Source: Neonectria sp. B-13 | Lineage: Eukaryota; Ascomycota; Sordariomycetes; Hypocreales; Nectriaceae | Assembly: GCA_002682825.1 (NCBI GenBank) | Contig: NOKP01000004.1 | Span: forward strand, 1,051,607-1,115,606 | Direction: 5' to 3' | DNA: 64,000 bases | Part shown: piece by piece, positions 32,159 through 42,705 of the stretch | Numbering within the stretch: position 1 is the stretch's first letter | How the letters are laid out: the number at the start of each line of letters is the position of its first letter | Notes under the pieces: model-generated | What the model saw: the letters and a program-made list of their open reading frames with translations, nothing else | What the model was told of the DNA's origin: nothing | Database searches by the model: none | Made by a program: the position numbers and the translations under genes

Positions 32159-34666
32159 ATGGCTGGGACAACTGACCCCCCTCGTGTCGAGATGACAGAG
32201 CCCGAAAAACAACCCGAGAGTCCGCCTCAGAAGGAGTACAATGAAAAGCGCTCGGCACCACCATCACTCGAAACCTTCAACACACTGACGGCCAACGTCA
32301 CCAATGGCTCCAACAACCTCGTCTCTCCTTCTGAGCAGCGCGCCAACGCCACCCGCTTCAACGATGACCTCGAGCTCCTTCGTATTGAGCGTGCCGTGTC
32401 CCAAGAGGAGGACAGTCACTCCAAACGTCCTCATCATGTGGTACCCGAGGACGCCTTCAACCAGCCGATGCCCTCTGAGACGTTCCATCCCGAGAAGAAG
32501 AAGGACACCAACGCGGCAATGGTCAAGTTTTGGATGTTTCTTCGCAAATTTCCTCGCTTCATCCGCTACTTCGTCTATCTCTTCCCGGGTGCTGCTCTCC
32601 TTTTGGTTCCCGTCCTCCTCGGTGCTCTCGCATTTAACACGAAAGACCGGGCTGTGGGTGGTCACGGCGGAGTTTACATCATGTGGTTTGGAATCTGGCT
32701 CGAAATTGTCTGGGCCTCTCTCTGGGTGTCCCGAATGATTACCAGCCTGATGCCGTGGGTTTTCCAGGCTATCGCCAAGCTCTGTGGATCAACTACATCC
32801 AAGAAGTGGAGGGATATTGGCGCGGAGCTTGACCTTCACACGGCCCTTTTCCTCTGGATGCTTGCCGTCCTCATATCGTTTATGCCCACCATCAACGACC
32901 ACCGTGTTCACGTTGAGCCAAAGGTCGAACAAAAATGGATCGGAATTGTCAACAAGGTCATTATTGCCATCTTCACCATGGCCACGCTCAACTTTGCCGA
33001 GAAGATTCTCATCCAATGGATCGCGACTTCGTTCCATCAGCGAACTTACGCTACCCGTATCGACAACAATAAAGCCGACATCAGCCAACTCGTCGAACTC
33101 TTCGAGTTCGCCAAGGCTCATAACGAAGAGCCCGACTACTTCTGGCAGCGTGGCAATAGCACATCGCCTAGTGGTGCTCAGACTCCTATGCAGACCCTGC
33201 AGGACAACGCACGCCAGGCGTTGAACAAGGTTGGCTATGTCGCCGGCCGTGTCGGCAACGACTTGATCGGGCGCAAGGTTAACAACAATCATCCGCGTAA
33301 GGTCGTTTCAGAACTGCTACGGACAACAGCTTCAGCTCAGACACTTGCTCGGCTCATCTACCGCAGCGTCGTCAAGGACGGCCGTGAACTTGTGTATCTC
33401 GAGGATTTGAAAGCCATCTTCAACAGCGACGAAGAGGCCGAGTGCGCCTTTCTACTATTTGACAAAGATCTAAATGGCGATATCTCCCTGGAGGAGTTTG
33501 AGGCCGTCTGCAACGAAATCCACCTCGAGAAGAAGGCCATCGCGGCCTCACTGAAGGATCTCGATTCAGTGATTAAGAAACTCGACAAGGTTTTCCTGTT
33601 TGTCATCTTCATCATCACTGTTGTCGTCTTCATTTCCATCCTTTCGGGTTCCGCGGCGGCGGCACTTGGCTCCGCAGGCACCGTGGTCCTTGGTCTTGCA
33701 TGGGTGCTCCAGGCCACCGCGCAGGAATTCCTACAGTCTATCATCTTTGTCTTCGTCAAGCATCCCTTTGATGTCGGCGACCGTGTGACGGTTTACGGCT
33801 CTACTGGTGCGACGATGATGGGCGATGACTATTACGTCACGGAGATTTCTCTTTTGTACACCGAGTTCAAGAAGATGGAAGGGCACATTGTGCAGGCTCC
33901 CAACTCTCTACTCAACACTCTCTTTATTCTCAACCAACGACGATCCAATGGCTTGGCCGACCCGATTCAGCTTAAGATGCGCTTCGGAACCCCGGCCCAC
34001 ATGATCGATGAGCTCAAGGCCCGCATGCTCGACTATTGCTTGGCCAACAAGCGCGACTTCCAGCCTCGTATCATCACCGAAATGAGAACGCTCGACGAGG
34101 TGCGCTCTTGCACGATGAACGTCATCTTCTTCCACAAGAGCAACTTCCAAAACGAGCTGCTGCGTCTTAACCGCCACAACAAGTTCTGCACAGAACTCAT
34201 GACGCAGATGGTGAATATCGGCATCCAGGCTCCCTACCGAGTTGATCCTGGTGGCAGCCGCGAACACCCCATGTACTGGACTGGCCTGCAGCCCCCTCCT
34301 GCCTATGGCAAGGAACAGAAACATGACAACTACGAGGCGCCACCGCTCTCCCATTCACGCTCTACGACCTCCCAACGCGGCGAACAAGCGGAGCGAGCAG
34401 AGCGATCGGCGTCGATTGACGCGGGCATGGGCGACTTCCAGGACTTCCAGGATGTGTTTGAGACACGGAAGGAACACGTGCAGGCTCACCGCCTAGCATC
34501 GATTCGGGAAAAGGAACACGCTTCCCAGGCGGAGCAGGATGCATCCCCTCGAGCGAGCTCGTCGGGCCTCGAACGTGTGCGCACGTCACAGGAGAGTCGA
34601 TCGCGAATGTTCAGCGGTCGTTTGCGGAGCAAGTCCAAGGTTCAAAAACCGGGCGATGTTGTCTGA
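32159..34666 (+). CDS. Mechanosensitive (MscS-type) channel with EF hand
   Basis: Single exon, 835 residues; 32159 is the first ATG in the frame. A disordered, charged N-terminus (1-120) is followed by four or five membrane helices (about 140-300). Then comes a classical EF-hand loop, DKDLNGDISLEE (435-446). The MscS core follows, with helix VFLFVIFIITVVVFISI, the pore-lining Gly/Ala helix (GSAAAALGSAGTVVLGLAW), and VKHPFDVGDRVTVYG (about 530-550). A long disordered Ser/Arg tail ends the chain. This plan matches fungal Msy1/Msy2, ER-associated channels that control Ca2+ and volume under hypo-osmotic shock. Calcium regulation is inferred from the EF hand. Confidence 0.93.
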   Translation: MAGTTDPPRVEMTEPEKQPESPPQKEYNEKRSAPPSLETFNTLTANVTNGSNNLVSPSEQRANATRFNDDLELLRIERAVSQEEDSHSKRPHHVVPEDAFNQPMPSETFHPEKKKDTNAAMVKFWMFLRKFPRFIRYFVYLFPGAALLLVPVLLGALAFNTKDRAVGGHGGVYIMWFGIWLEIVWASLWVSRMITSLMPWVFQAIAKLCGSTTSKKWRDIGAELDLHTALFLWMLAVLISFMPTINDHRVHVEPKVEQKWIGIVNKVIIAIFTMATLNFAEKILIQWIATSFHQRTYATRIDNNKADISQLVELFEFAKAHNEEPDYFWQRGNSTSPSGAQTPMQTLQDNARQALNKVGYVAGRVGNDLIGRKVNNNHPRKVVSELLRTTASAQTLARLIYRSVVKDGRELVYLEDLKAIFNSDEEAECAFLLFDKDLNGDISLEEFEAVCNEIHLEKKAIAASLKDLDSVIKKLDKVFLFVIFIITVVVFISILSGSAAAALGSAGTVVLGLAWVLQATAQEFLQSIIFVFVKHPFDVGDRVTVYGSTGATMMGDDYYVTEISLLYTEFKKMEGHIVQAPNSLLNTLFILNQRRSNGLADPIQLKMRFGTPAHMIDELKARMLDYCLANKRDFQPRIITEMRTLDEVRSCTMNVIFFHKSNFQNELLRLNRHNKFCTELMTQMVNIGIQAPYRVDPGGSREHPMYWTGLQPPPAYGKEQKHDNYEAPPLSHSRSTTSQRGEQAERAERSASIDAGMGDFQDFQDVFETRKEHVQAHRLASIREKEHASQAEQDASPRASSSGLERVRTSQESRSRMFSGRLRSKSKVQKPGDVV

Positions 34667-36117
34667 GTAGACAGACAACAGTACTGATGACACGTTATGA
34701 CCTTTTTATATATATAGAAGTTTAGAGACGCGACAGAGAGCTTTCGACATTTTTGAAAAGATGTCTTGATTTCATTTTTATTTAAAACGACGGTGACCAG
34801 AAGGCGGGACATGTATATTGGACCATGGAAGTGGGGATTCTGGAGAGAAACGAGGGGAAAGCCCAGAGAGGGCCCTGGCTAGTGGCGGTGTGTGCCTTGC
34901 CTAGATTATAAGAAACGAAGAATCTGAACGATACAGGGCCGAGATAGAAAATGAAGATGATTTGAGAAAATACGAGATGGATCTGCTCGTCTTAGCGAGC
35001 GACTGAAGGATGGATATTGAGCACTGCCACTGTCACAGGATGACGGGCCCTGACGACAGCTTTTTGGTGGATGAAACATGGACAGGGATGAAGTTGGAGG
35101 AGCAGGGGACAGGTTCGGTAATGTGACCCCGTTGATCACTTGATCAGCCTTGCGAGGTTGGAGAGTATCGGGTTCCATTTTTCTCACGGAACAAACAGCA
35201 GTTGATAGGTATTAATGATAAGGTGGTCTAAGTAATTAAGAGGCTCTGGAGATGCTCAGGTCGGTCAAGTCACTGCCGAGACATTGACAAGCCTAATGGA
35301 GCGACCCCAAACCCCAAAGCAGCGCAACGGTGATCCGCGATCCGCTAATTAAGAGCCCTTCTACCAGGCTAGCAGCCCCTGGCTCGGGGTCTAGAAGCGG
35401 GTTCAGACCCCCAAGCTGTGCTAACAGCCTAACAATGCTACGCTGCGGCGACTGCGCTCGGGGGCCCTACGCTGCAAGTCTGCAACAAAAGGGATCCTTC
35501 GCATTTCCCAGAGAAGCGCCTCAGAACGCCTTACACGCAGCGTCCAATGGTGGTGCGCCTGGATGCTCAGCCTCTGCCATGGCTTGACGTTAGTGGGCGG
35601 CCCAGCTCCCCGCGGGAGTCAGGCTGGGCCTGCAAACAGCAATAGCGGCGGACTGGCTGGCAACTGCGTTTGTGTGTCCGGTGTCTGTGCCACTCCTTGT
35701 CCTTTCTCCGACCTCACGATTCAGGCTCAGGCACAGGCGACGGCGACGACGTGTCCAGAGCAAAGAGGCAAAGCGCTTGCTTCGTTGCTGCAACACGTCT
35801 TGCTTTTGCCCATCGCGCGTTCCTACAGCTCCTGCTTTCGTACGGAATACAGGCGCCCCCCTAGTTGCCGTCGTCCCATTCGACTGATTGACCGGCGCAC
35901 GCCGTGACGAGGCGAGACCTGTCGAGGCAACCCGACGAACCCCAACGATGCAGAGCTGCGCAGCCCAACAATACCCGCGGATTATAACCAGAACCCAGAG
36001 GGAGAGAGAGGGAGCGAGAGACAGTTCCTAGGAATCCAAACCGGCGCGAACGAGGACGAAACCGAAACCCCATTATTTGCCATTGCCGAGCTCAACAGAG
36101 CTACGCACATACACGCC
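34667..36117. other. Gene-free spacer before the WW gene
   Basis: About 1.45 kb between tandem genes. There is no supportable ORF. The right half is GC-rich and contains a GAGAGAGAGAGGGAG purine run at about 35999-36022, likely in the WW gene's leader. Confidence 0.4.
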
Positions 36118-38840
36118 ATGTCTGGCCTTCCCGAACACTGGGAATGGGACTACGATGGCCAGCGCTGGTTCTACAAGTACAAGCCCACCGGCCACATCCA
36201 ATACCACTTCCCCAAGGAGGGCGATGAGTTCCCCGACTTCATCGACGCGGCCGCCCCCGCCCCGACCCTAGCCCCCGAGGAGCGCCTCGAGTCGCAGCAG
36301 CAGGTCAAGCGCCAGGCGAGTACCAGCACCAGCACCGGCGGCAGGGCACCTGGCGCCGGGAGCGGGGGCCCAGGAGGCAACGGCGGCGGGTGGAAAAGCC
36401 GCATGTCGGCGTCGGCCAGGCCCGTCAGCTCCGTATGGGACGAAGTTGCCGGCGAGGATGCCTTGTTCCAGCCCGAGAGCTTCATGTTCCTCGGCCCCGG
36501 TGCCTACAACGACGTGAGCCCGTTGGCCGAGGAGGAGGAGGAGGCCGCGAGGAGGGTCGTGGCCGGTGGCATCTCGGAACGCGTTGAGCAGACTCCCCCG
36601 AGCAAGGGCGTGAGTCCTTTGGCCAGCGCGCGCACCACGCCGCACGTTGCTCATAGCGATGTTGCCCGGGCGTCAGGCCAGGCAGAGCCCGGCATGTCTG
36701 ATTTCATGGTGGGGGATCCTACCATGGGCGGTCTTGCCATAGCCCAACCTGGCATGGGAGCCGTTGCCATCCCGGCGACAGTCCAGGAGGAACCTGTGTT
36801 CCACGAGCTACCCGTCCAAGAACCATTCCGACAGTTCGATCCCGTCGGCGTTGTCGCGGAAATGCCCACCTACGACACCGCCGCCGCCCGCGCCGAGACC
36901 GACCCGGAGCCCGTCGAGATGGCCGACAACATGGTGTTGGCCCCCATCGAGACGGCCCTGCCCGAGGGCTTCGCCGAGCTGCCAGAGCGGACCAGCCCCG
37001 TGGAGCAGAAGACTAAGCTGGAGGACAAGCCCCCTAAGAGCAGTGCGCCGAGAGACGAGAGGAGGGAAACTGGCGCTCCTAGGGGGACAGTGCAGCCGAT
37101 AAAGGTAGACAGAAGGCCCAAGGAGGCCGCACCCGCTGGCTACCAAGCCTACAAGCCCGGAATGGCAATGGCAGAGCCCCCCCGTATATCGGCACCCGAA
37201 GAGGCGAGGGACAAGCGAGGGTCCCAGCTGCAACGCGAGACGTCACTGATGATGGGCATTAAACCGAACCAGGCCGCCCATATCAACCACGCCAATGTTC
37301 CAGCTGCTCTCGCGCCGCCACAGGTTCCACCTAAGCAGCCGCTCGACGAGCCCGCCCAGCCGAAGGTCCCATCTCCGCCGGCGCAGGGTGGTCTGTCGTA
37401 TGTGCCGTCCGTACTGAAGCCCGCGAGGAACGGGTCCCCCCAGAGAGCCCCGGCAACCAACCTCCAGCCCCAAGCTCCGGGCGGGCTCAAGCCAGATGCA
37501 GAGAACGGACAGGGCCTGGGACAGCCCGATGGAGGAATCTCCAAGTTCCCGTCTGTCCTGCGGCCCGCGCGCCGACGGGCTCCATCGCAACCTGGTCAAC
37601 CACCGCAGCAGGGTCAGTTCCAGCAAGGCCAGGCACCGCCATCGGGGCAAGGCTATGTGCCTCCCGCGCATGGCCAGCACCCGGCGTCAATGACTCCTTC
37701 ACCCCTAAAGCAGCTGCAGAGACAGCAGCAGCAGGATGAGCCGCGGATGGGCGTCCAGCGTGTAAACACTGTACCGGAGCAGCTGCCGTCGCAGAGGCCG
37801 GATTCGATGCTCCAGGGAGGAAACCCGGCAGCCCAAGACCAGCAGTTCGTACAAAGGACCCAGCAGCCAGCGAGGCCGGCGACTGTGATGCCGGATATGA
37901 TGATGGGAGGCGGGCAACCCAACCAGTTCAACCACCCGCAAGGCACAGGGCGACAAGGCCCTGGGCTGCCGCAGCAGCAGGACACGAATGCCCCCTACCA
38001 AGGCCGCGCCCAGGGCATGTCGTCGACGGTGCCACCGCCTCAGAATTCCCCCTTTGCCGCTCCCCAGATCCAGCCGTTGAGGCGGGTTGGCACCCAACCC
38101 CAAGCCGGGTCTCCGTCAGAACTCCGTCTCGGCGAGATGCCGCCCCGACAGACGACCACCCCCTATCCTCCCGATGAGCCAGTGTTACTTCGACAAAACA
38201 CCGCTCCCTACCCTCCTGATCAGCCAGTGCTAATTCGACAAAACACCGCTCCCTATCCTCCCGATCAACCAGTGCTAGTTCGTCAAAACACCGCCCCGTA
38301 CCCTCCCGATGAGTCTGTCCCCGAGCCGTCGCAGTACATGCGCCGACACTCGTCCTTTGCCAACGACATTTCTCCTCTGGACTCGCGATCTGGGAGCATT
38401 TCCTCCGGCTTCCCCTTGCAGACCCCCTCCCCGATGGAGCACAGTCGTCGAGCTTCCTCAAGCGCGTCGCTCAACCAGACCCTAAATCAGCCCAACTATA
38501 CCCCGTCTCCCGTCTCCCAAAGCTCTGGTAGCCAAGTCTTCACTCCCACGCCACCTTCTATGCAGGACAGCCAGCCCATCGCCGGGAGAACGTCCATGCA
38601 ACAGGCGGAGCCTGGTTCCTACTTCGCTACGAACAACATGGAGGGTCAAGGCCACGCTGTTGCCGCCCAGAACAAATTGCGTAAGAAGTCGCTTGGCCGA
38701 GCTGACTCGGCGAAGCGTAATTCTCTGCCTCCAGGCCAGTCGCCGTTGTCTTCGGCTGGCCCGCCATCGCAGGGGCAGGCATCGCTGCACCGCTCGCAGT
38801 CCCTGCGTCAAACATCCCAGGACTCACAGCAACAAGCACC

Positions 38841-38879
<39 letters not shown>

Positions 38880-41463
38880 ACAGCAGCAACAGCAGCAACA
38901 GCAGCAACAGCAACAGCGGCAACAGCAACAGCGGCAACAGCAACAGCAATACCCCGAACAGCAGTCGGTTCCGCTCTATCAGGGCACAACGCCGCCGATA
39001 GGCCCGCAGTACCTACATCGTATCGAGGAGCACGATGAGGTAGCAGGCTCGTCGACTCCATCACCAGGCGACACCCGGCGGAGCTCCATAGCTTCTTCGC
39101 TGAAGCAGTCGCCACATAGCAGTCGTCGGCAGAGCCTACAGGGACCAGAGGTGGTTGTCGAGAACACCACGCCGCAGGGATGGAATGGGGCTGAGAGGAT
39201 GGCTCCTCAGGGACAGCAGCAGATGGCTCCCCAGGGTCAGTTCCCCCCACAGGGCCAGATGGTCCAGGCAGGGGTGCCACCTACAGGACAGATGCCGGTT
39301 CAGGCTCTGGCACCTTTGAAGAGGAAGCCCTCGAGGGGACAGGCGCCTCCTGCTGGGCATATTCAGTCTCAGGGTCAACTGCCGCCTCAGGGTCGACCGC
39401 CGCCTCAGGGGCAAATGGCCCCTCAAAGCCAAATGACGCCGCAAGACCAAGTACCTCCTCAAGGCCTGATGCAGCCTCAGGACCGTTTCCCTCAAAGCCA
39501 GAGTCAGCCACAGGGACCAGGGCCCCAGGGACAGATCCATATGGCAGGACAAGTGACTCCCCAAAACCAGACGTCTCTGAAACAGAATCCGTCAAAGGGA
39601 CAAGCTCCAGCTGGACAGATTCCCCAAGGCCAGATGCCATCTCAGGGACAGATAGCCCAGCATCATAACCTCCAGAACCAGGCGCCTCTCAGAATGAATC
39701 CGTCTAAGGCCCAAGCACCTCAGCAAAACCAGCCTTTACCCCAAACCCAGACGCGCCCTCAAGACGCTGCCCAAGGGCAGATGCCTCCTCGAGGGCAAGG
39801 GGGCCAGCCTCAACCTGGGCAGCTGCAACAGCCAAGTGCAGCAGTGCCTGTTGGGCAAATGCTACAGCAGGGTCAAATTCCCCAGGGACAGGGCTCACTC
39901 CCGCCAACTGGTCAGAGGCCCCCGACCGGACAGATGCCTCCAGGAGGACAAAGGCCCCCGGCTGGACAGGTCCCCCTAGGTCAGATGCCACCTCAGCAAG
40001 GTCAGATGCTGCTCCAAGGACAAAGGCTCCCGCCTGGACAGATGCTGCCTCAGCAGGGACAGATGCCGCCGCAGCAGGGACAGATGCCGCAGCAGGGACA
40101 GATGCCACCTCAGCAGGGACAAATGCCGCAGCAGGGACAGATGCCACCTCAGCAGGGACAAATGCCACCCCAACAGGGACAGATGCCACTGCAGCAGGGA
40201 CAGAAGCCGCCTCAGCAGGGACAAATGCCACCCCAACAGGGACAGCGCCCACATCTACGAATGCCCTCACAAGGCCAGGCCCCAAATGGGATGATGTCCC
40301 CACAGGGCCAGATTCCACAAGGTCAGCAGCCATGGAATCCTAACATGCAACCACCCATGGCTGCAGGCTTCCGTCCAGGTTCAGTGCCACCGCCAACGGT
40401 TGACAGTCCCAAGGAGAAGAAGTGGTTTAAGTGGCTCAAACCCGGGGCCAAACCAGTCACACAAAGCCCGACAACACCCCAAGGACAGACATTCTCGCCC
40501 ATGTCTTCTTCTAGCAACCCGCCACCTAGTTGGGGCGGTGGCGAGTATTCGGAGCCTGCTGTATGGCAACCAGGTCAGCCTATCCAAGGCCAGCAGCAGC
40601 CTAGTATTCCGGGCAATATGCCCCCTCTGCAACATCAACAGCACGGACAGTTGCCTCATGGATCTGGTCAAGTACCTCTGACGGGAGCTCAGCAACACCC
40701 TGGCCCTGCTTCTATTCCGCTCGGTCGGGCTACTCCCCCAAGTCAGCCTATGTTACAACCGCCCACGAATGCTCCTCGACCGGTTGAATCTATCATAATG
40801 CCGCCAGCCAATGCCCCTATGCCGGCACAGTCTCGCCCAACACCGCCCCCTATAGGACCACTGGCACCCAAGCCCGAATCGATTCGACTCGGTGTAACAC
40901 CGCCTCCGCCAGAACCGAGCCCAGTCCTCTCCGACATGGGCCCTTCATCATTAGGGCCAATGCCTGCTGGAACTAGAGACAGCTTCTCCGATGCGGGATC
41001 CATCACCACGATTGAGGTTTCCGAAGCCAAAACACAGCCCGTATTACGACCCCAGGTCGTACAGGTACACAGGCGATCTGCAGATCTTCATAACAGCGCA
41101 GGAGGTACTCAAACCCCCACGCAGCCTTTGCGTGGCTCTCCGAGCGGCTCCGGCCCTCGCCCGAACGAACGCCCGGTTGTCCAAGAGAAGGCGCCAGTGC
41201 CTTTTGTGCTCCCTTCTCAACGACCGAATGCTCGTCCTGATCCTAGTCGCCGAGACGGTGATGGTCGTGCCTTGGCACCTGCACCACTCTTCTCTAATCC
41301 AAACTCGCCCGCTTCAACTAAGAGTAGCGTTCCAAGTCCAAAAGTTGACCGATTCGAGCAGGCGCCTAAGCCTCAGCCCGCAGCCGACGACAAGTGGGCG
41401 AAGAAGCCCGCAGCTGATTATTCTGGCGGAGACTGGGGAGACGAAGATGATTGGGATTATTAA
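36118..41463 (+). CDS. Giant WW-domain protein with Gln/Pro-rich repeats
   Basis: Single exon, 1781 residues. The only folded domain I recognise is an N-terminal WW domain at about residues 4-38 (LPEHWEWDYDGQRWFYKYKPTGHIQYHFP), which binds Pro-rich peptides. The rest is low-complexity and likely disordered: three and a half copies of a 15-residue PYPPD..VL.RQNTA repeat (38161-38319), a 36-codon Gln tract with two Arg breaks (38842-38949), and a long run of six/seven-residue PPQQGQM units (about 39980-40250). A short basic KKWFKWLKPG patch follows near residue 1435. The acidic WGDEDDWDY end looks like a conserved docking motif. The Pro-rich repeats could be ligands for its own or other WW/SH3 domains. 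Function is unknown; scaffold or condensate roles are possible. Confidence 0.85.
38161..38319 (+). repeat. 45-bp tandem repeat in the WW gene
   Basis: Three full copies and one partial copy of a unit encoding PYPPDEPVLLRQNTA and variants. Nucleotide divergence between copies is low, which points to recent unequal exchange or slippage. Confidence 0.9.
38842..38949 (+). repeat. Poly-Gln (CAG/CAA) tract
   Basis: 36 codons, all Gln except two CGG Arg. CAG and CAA are mixed, with a pure CAG run on the left, so length variation between strains is likely. Confidence 0.95.
39980..40250 (+). repeat. 18/21-bp tandem repeats encoding P(P)QQGQM
   Basis: About a dozen units of cag-cag-gga-cag-atg-cc(g/a)-cc(t/g) with six- and seven-codon spacing. 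Neighbouring copies are almost identical. Confidence 0.9.
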
Positions 41464-42705
41464 TGCGATTTGATTTGAAAAGCATCATCTGGTTAATCTA
41501 GCGTCTATTTAGCGTCCATAGCTGTGTTTTGTTTGACCAAGTTTCAAGATTGTTCAATGTGGAAAGAGTCACCATGGAGAGACGTGACGATACATTCGAG
41601 AGGATGAATGCTATCCATTCCTCAGTACCCTGAATAAAATAATATGAGCCAAGTGCCAACAGAAACAGGTTGCCCTTCTAGCCCTCATCAAACTGTATGG
41701 CCATCGAGACTGGTTTCTGGAGTTGTTTTATCCCCGTCTTCGTTACCCTTGCCATGCTTTGGGTGCTGGACTTCTGTGAAGGTAGTATCTGGGAGATCAT
41801 CCACTGAGCCAGGATCATCACCAGCCGAGGCAGCAACGGACCAATTATCGCAATCCTCATCGGCATTGTCGTTGCTTTGCGTGGTACATTGTTTCTTTGT
41901 ACCTTGAGCTTCGTGGCGATTCACGGAACGACTGCGCTTTAAGCGTTGCTGTGTCTGGCTCTCGTCTGTTGATAGAGTGTCTCCGGGCATTGTCTGTTCT
42001 GCGGTAGCTTGCTGAGAACACTGGGCCGGGTTGAATACGCCTGCCGGCTTGTTTGAGTCAGGGATCGATGCTGGTGATGGCGTGAGGTGGGCGGGGAGGA
42101 CTTGGGTCTACTTGAGCAAATGGTAAGAGCTTGAATCATCACAGTGACGTGGTGGGGGAGTAGTCATGACTGCAGGTTTGGTTTCTTGGCTTTCGTGGTC
42201 GAAAGTTCAGTAAACTAGGCATTTAGCCCGTCGGTTACCTTGTTGAGTCATGTTTCGCGCTCACGGGGGCTCTTCATCAAAATGCGACATGATGTTCGCA
42301 TGTAGATTGCCGTCTCGATCAGGGAACGCAGTCGGTTCCACAGCTTCAATTAAGGTCCGCAGACTGCAGTTTGACAAACAACGGTCAATTGATTTCCCTC
42401 TAGCCACACATATCATTCCAGTGTTCACATAGAGAATAGCGGCAGTTCATATCAACGCTTACAGCGCTCTAGTCGGTCGGTTGTGTTCAGGGCATACAAT
42501 GGCCCTTGGGGGGATCACGTGGACCCGTGTAGCTGGCGCGATTACGCTCTGGTTCCTTCCCATTTTGTTCCATTCGAGCCCGGACCCGGCGTCGACCAAT
42601 TTAGCATTTTAACCGTTGGGCCCTTTGTCAACCATATCTCTTTCAACCAACTTTTGTGTCATTTGCGAAGGCTACAAGGAAAAAGATGCCCGCAACAGCA
42701 TCGCC
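41464..42705. other. Spacer between WW gene and checkpoint gene
   Basis: About 1.2 kb. The only possible gene is a small minus-strand ORF on the left (see 41688-41990). The rest (42150-42705) holds the promoter of the checkpoint gene; nothing specific is recognised. Confidence 0.35.
41688..41990 (-). CDS. Possible small hypothetical protein, 100 residues
   Basis: Uncertain. The frame encodes a polar, acidic chain (TTQSNDNADEDCDNWSVAASAG) after a basic patch (RLKRSRSVNR), with even, protein-like composition. The frame stays open about 38 codons upstream of the ATG to a TAG that could also be a splice acceptor, so this may be the last exon of a spliced gene; I could not find a first exon that joins in frame. 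It converges on the WW gene. No family is recognised. Confidence 0.25.
   Translation of the reverse strand: MPGDTLSTDESQTQQRLKRSRSVNRHEAQGTKKQCTTQSNDNADEDCDNWSVAASAGDDPGSVDDLPDTTFTEVQHPKHGKGNEDGDKTTPETSLDGHTV

Noticed and set aside
39980..40250. Regular repeat array considered as a CRISPR or satellite
   Set aside because: The units are contiguous, in frame and encode P(P)QQGQM within a long ORF; there are no spacers.
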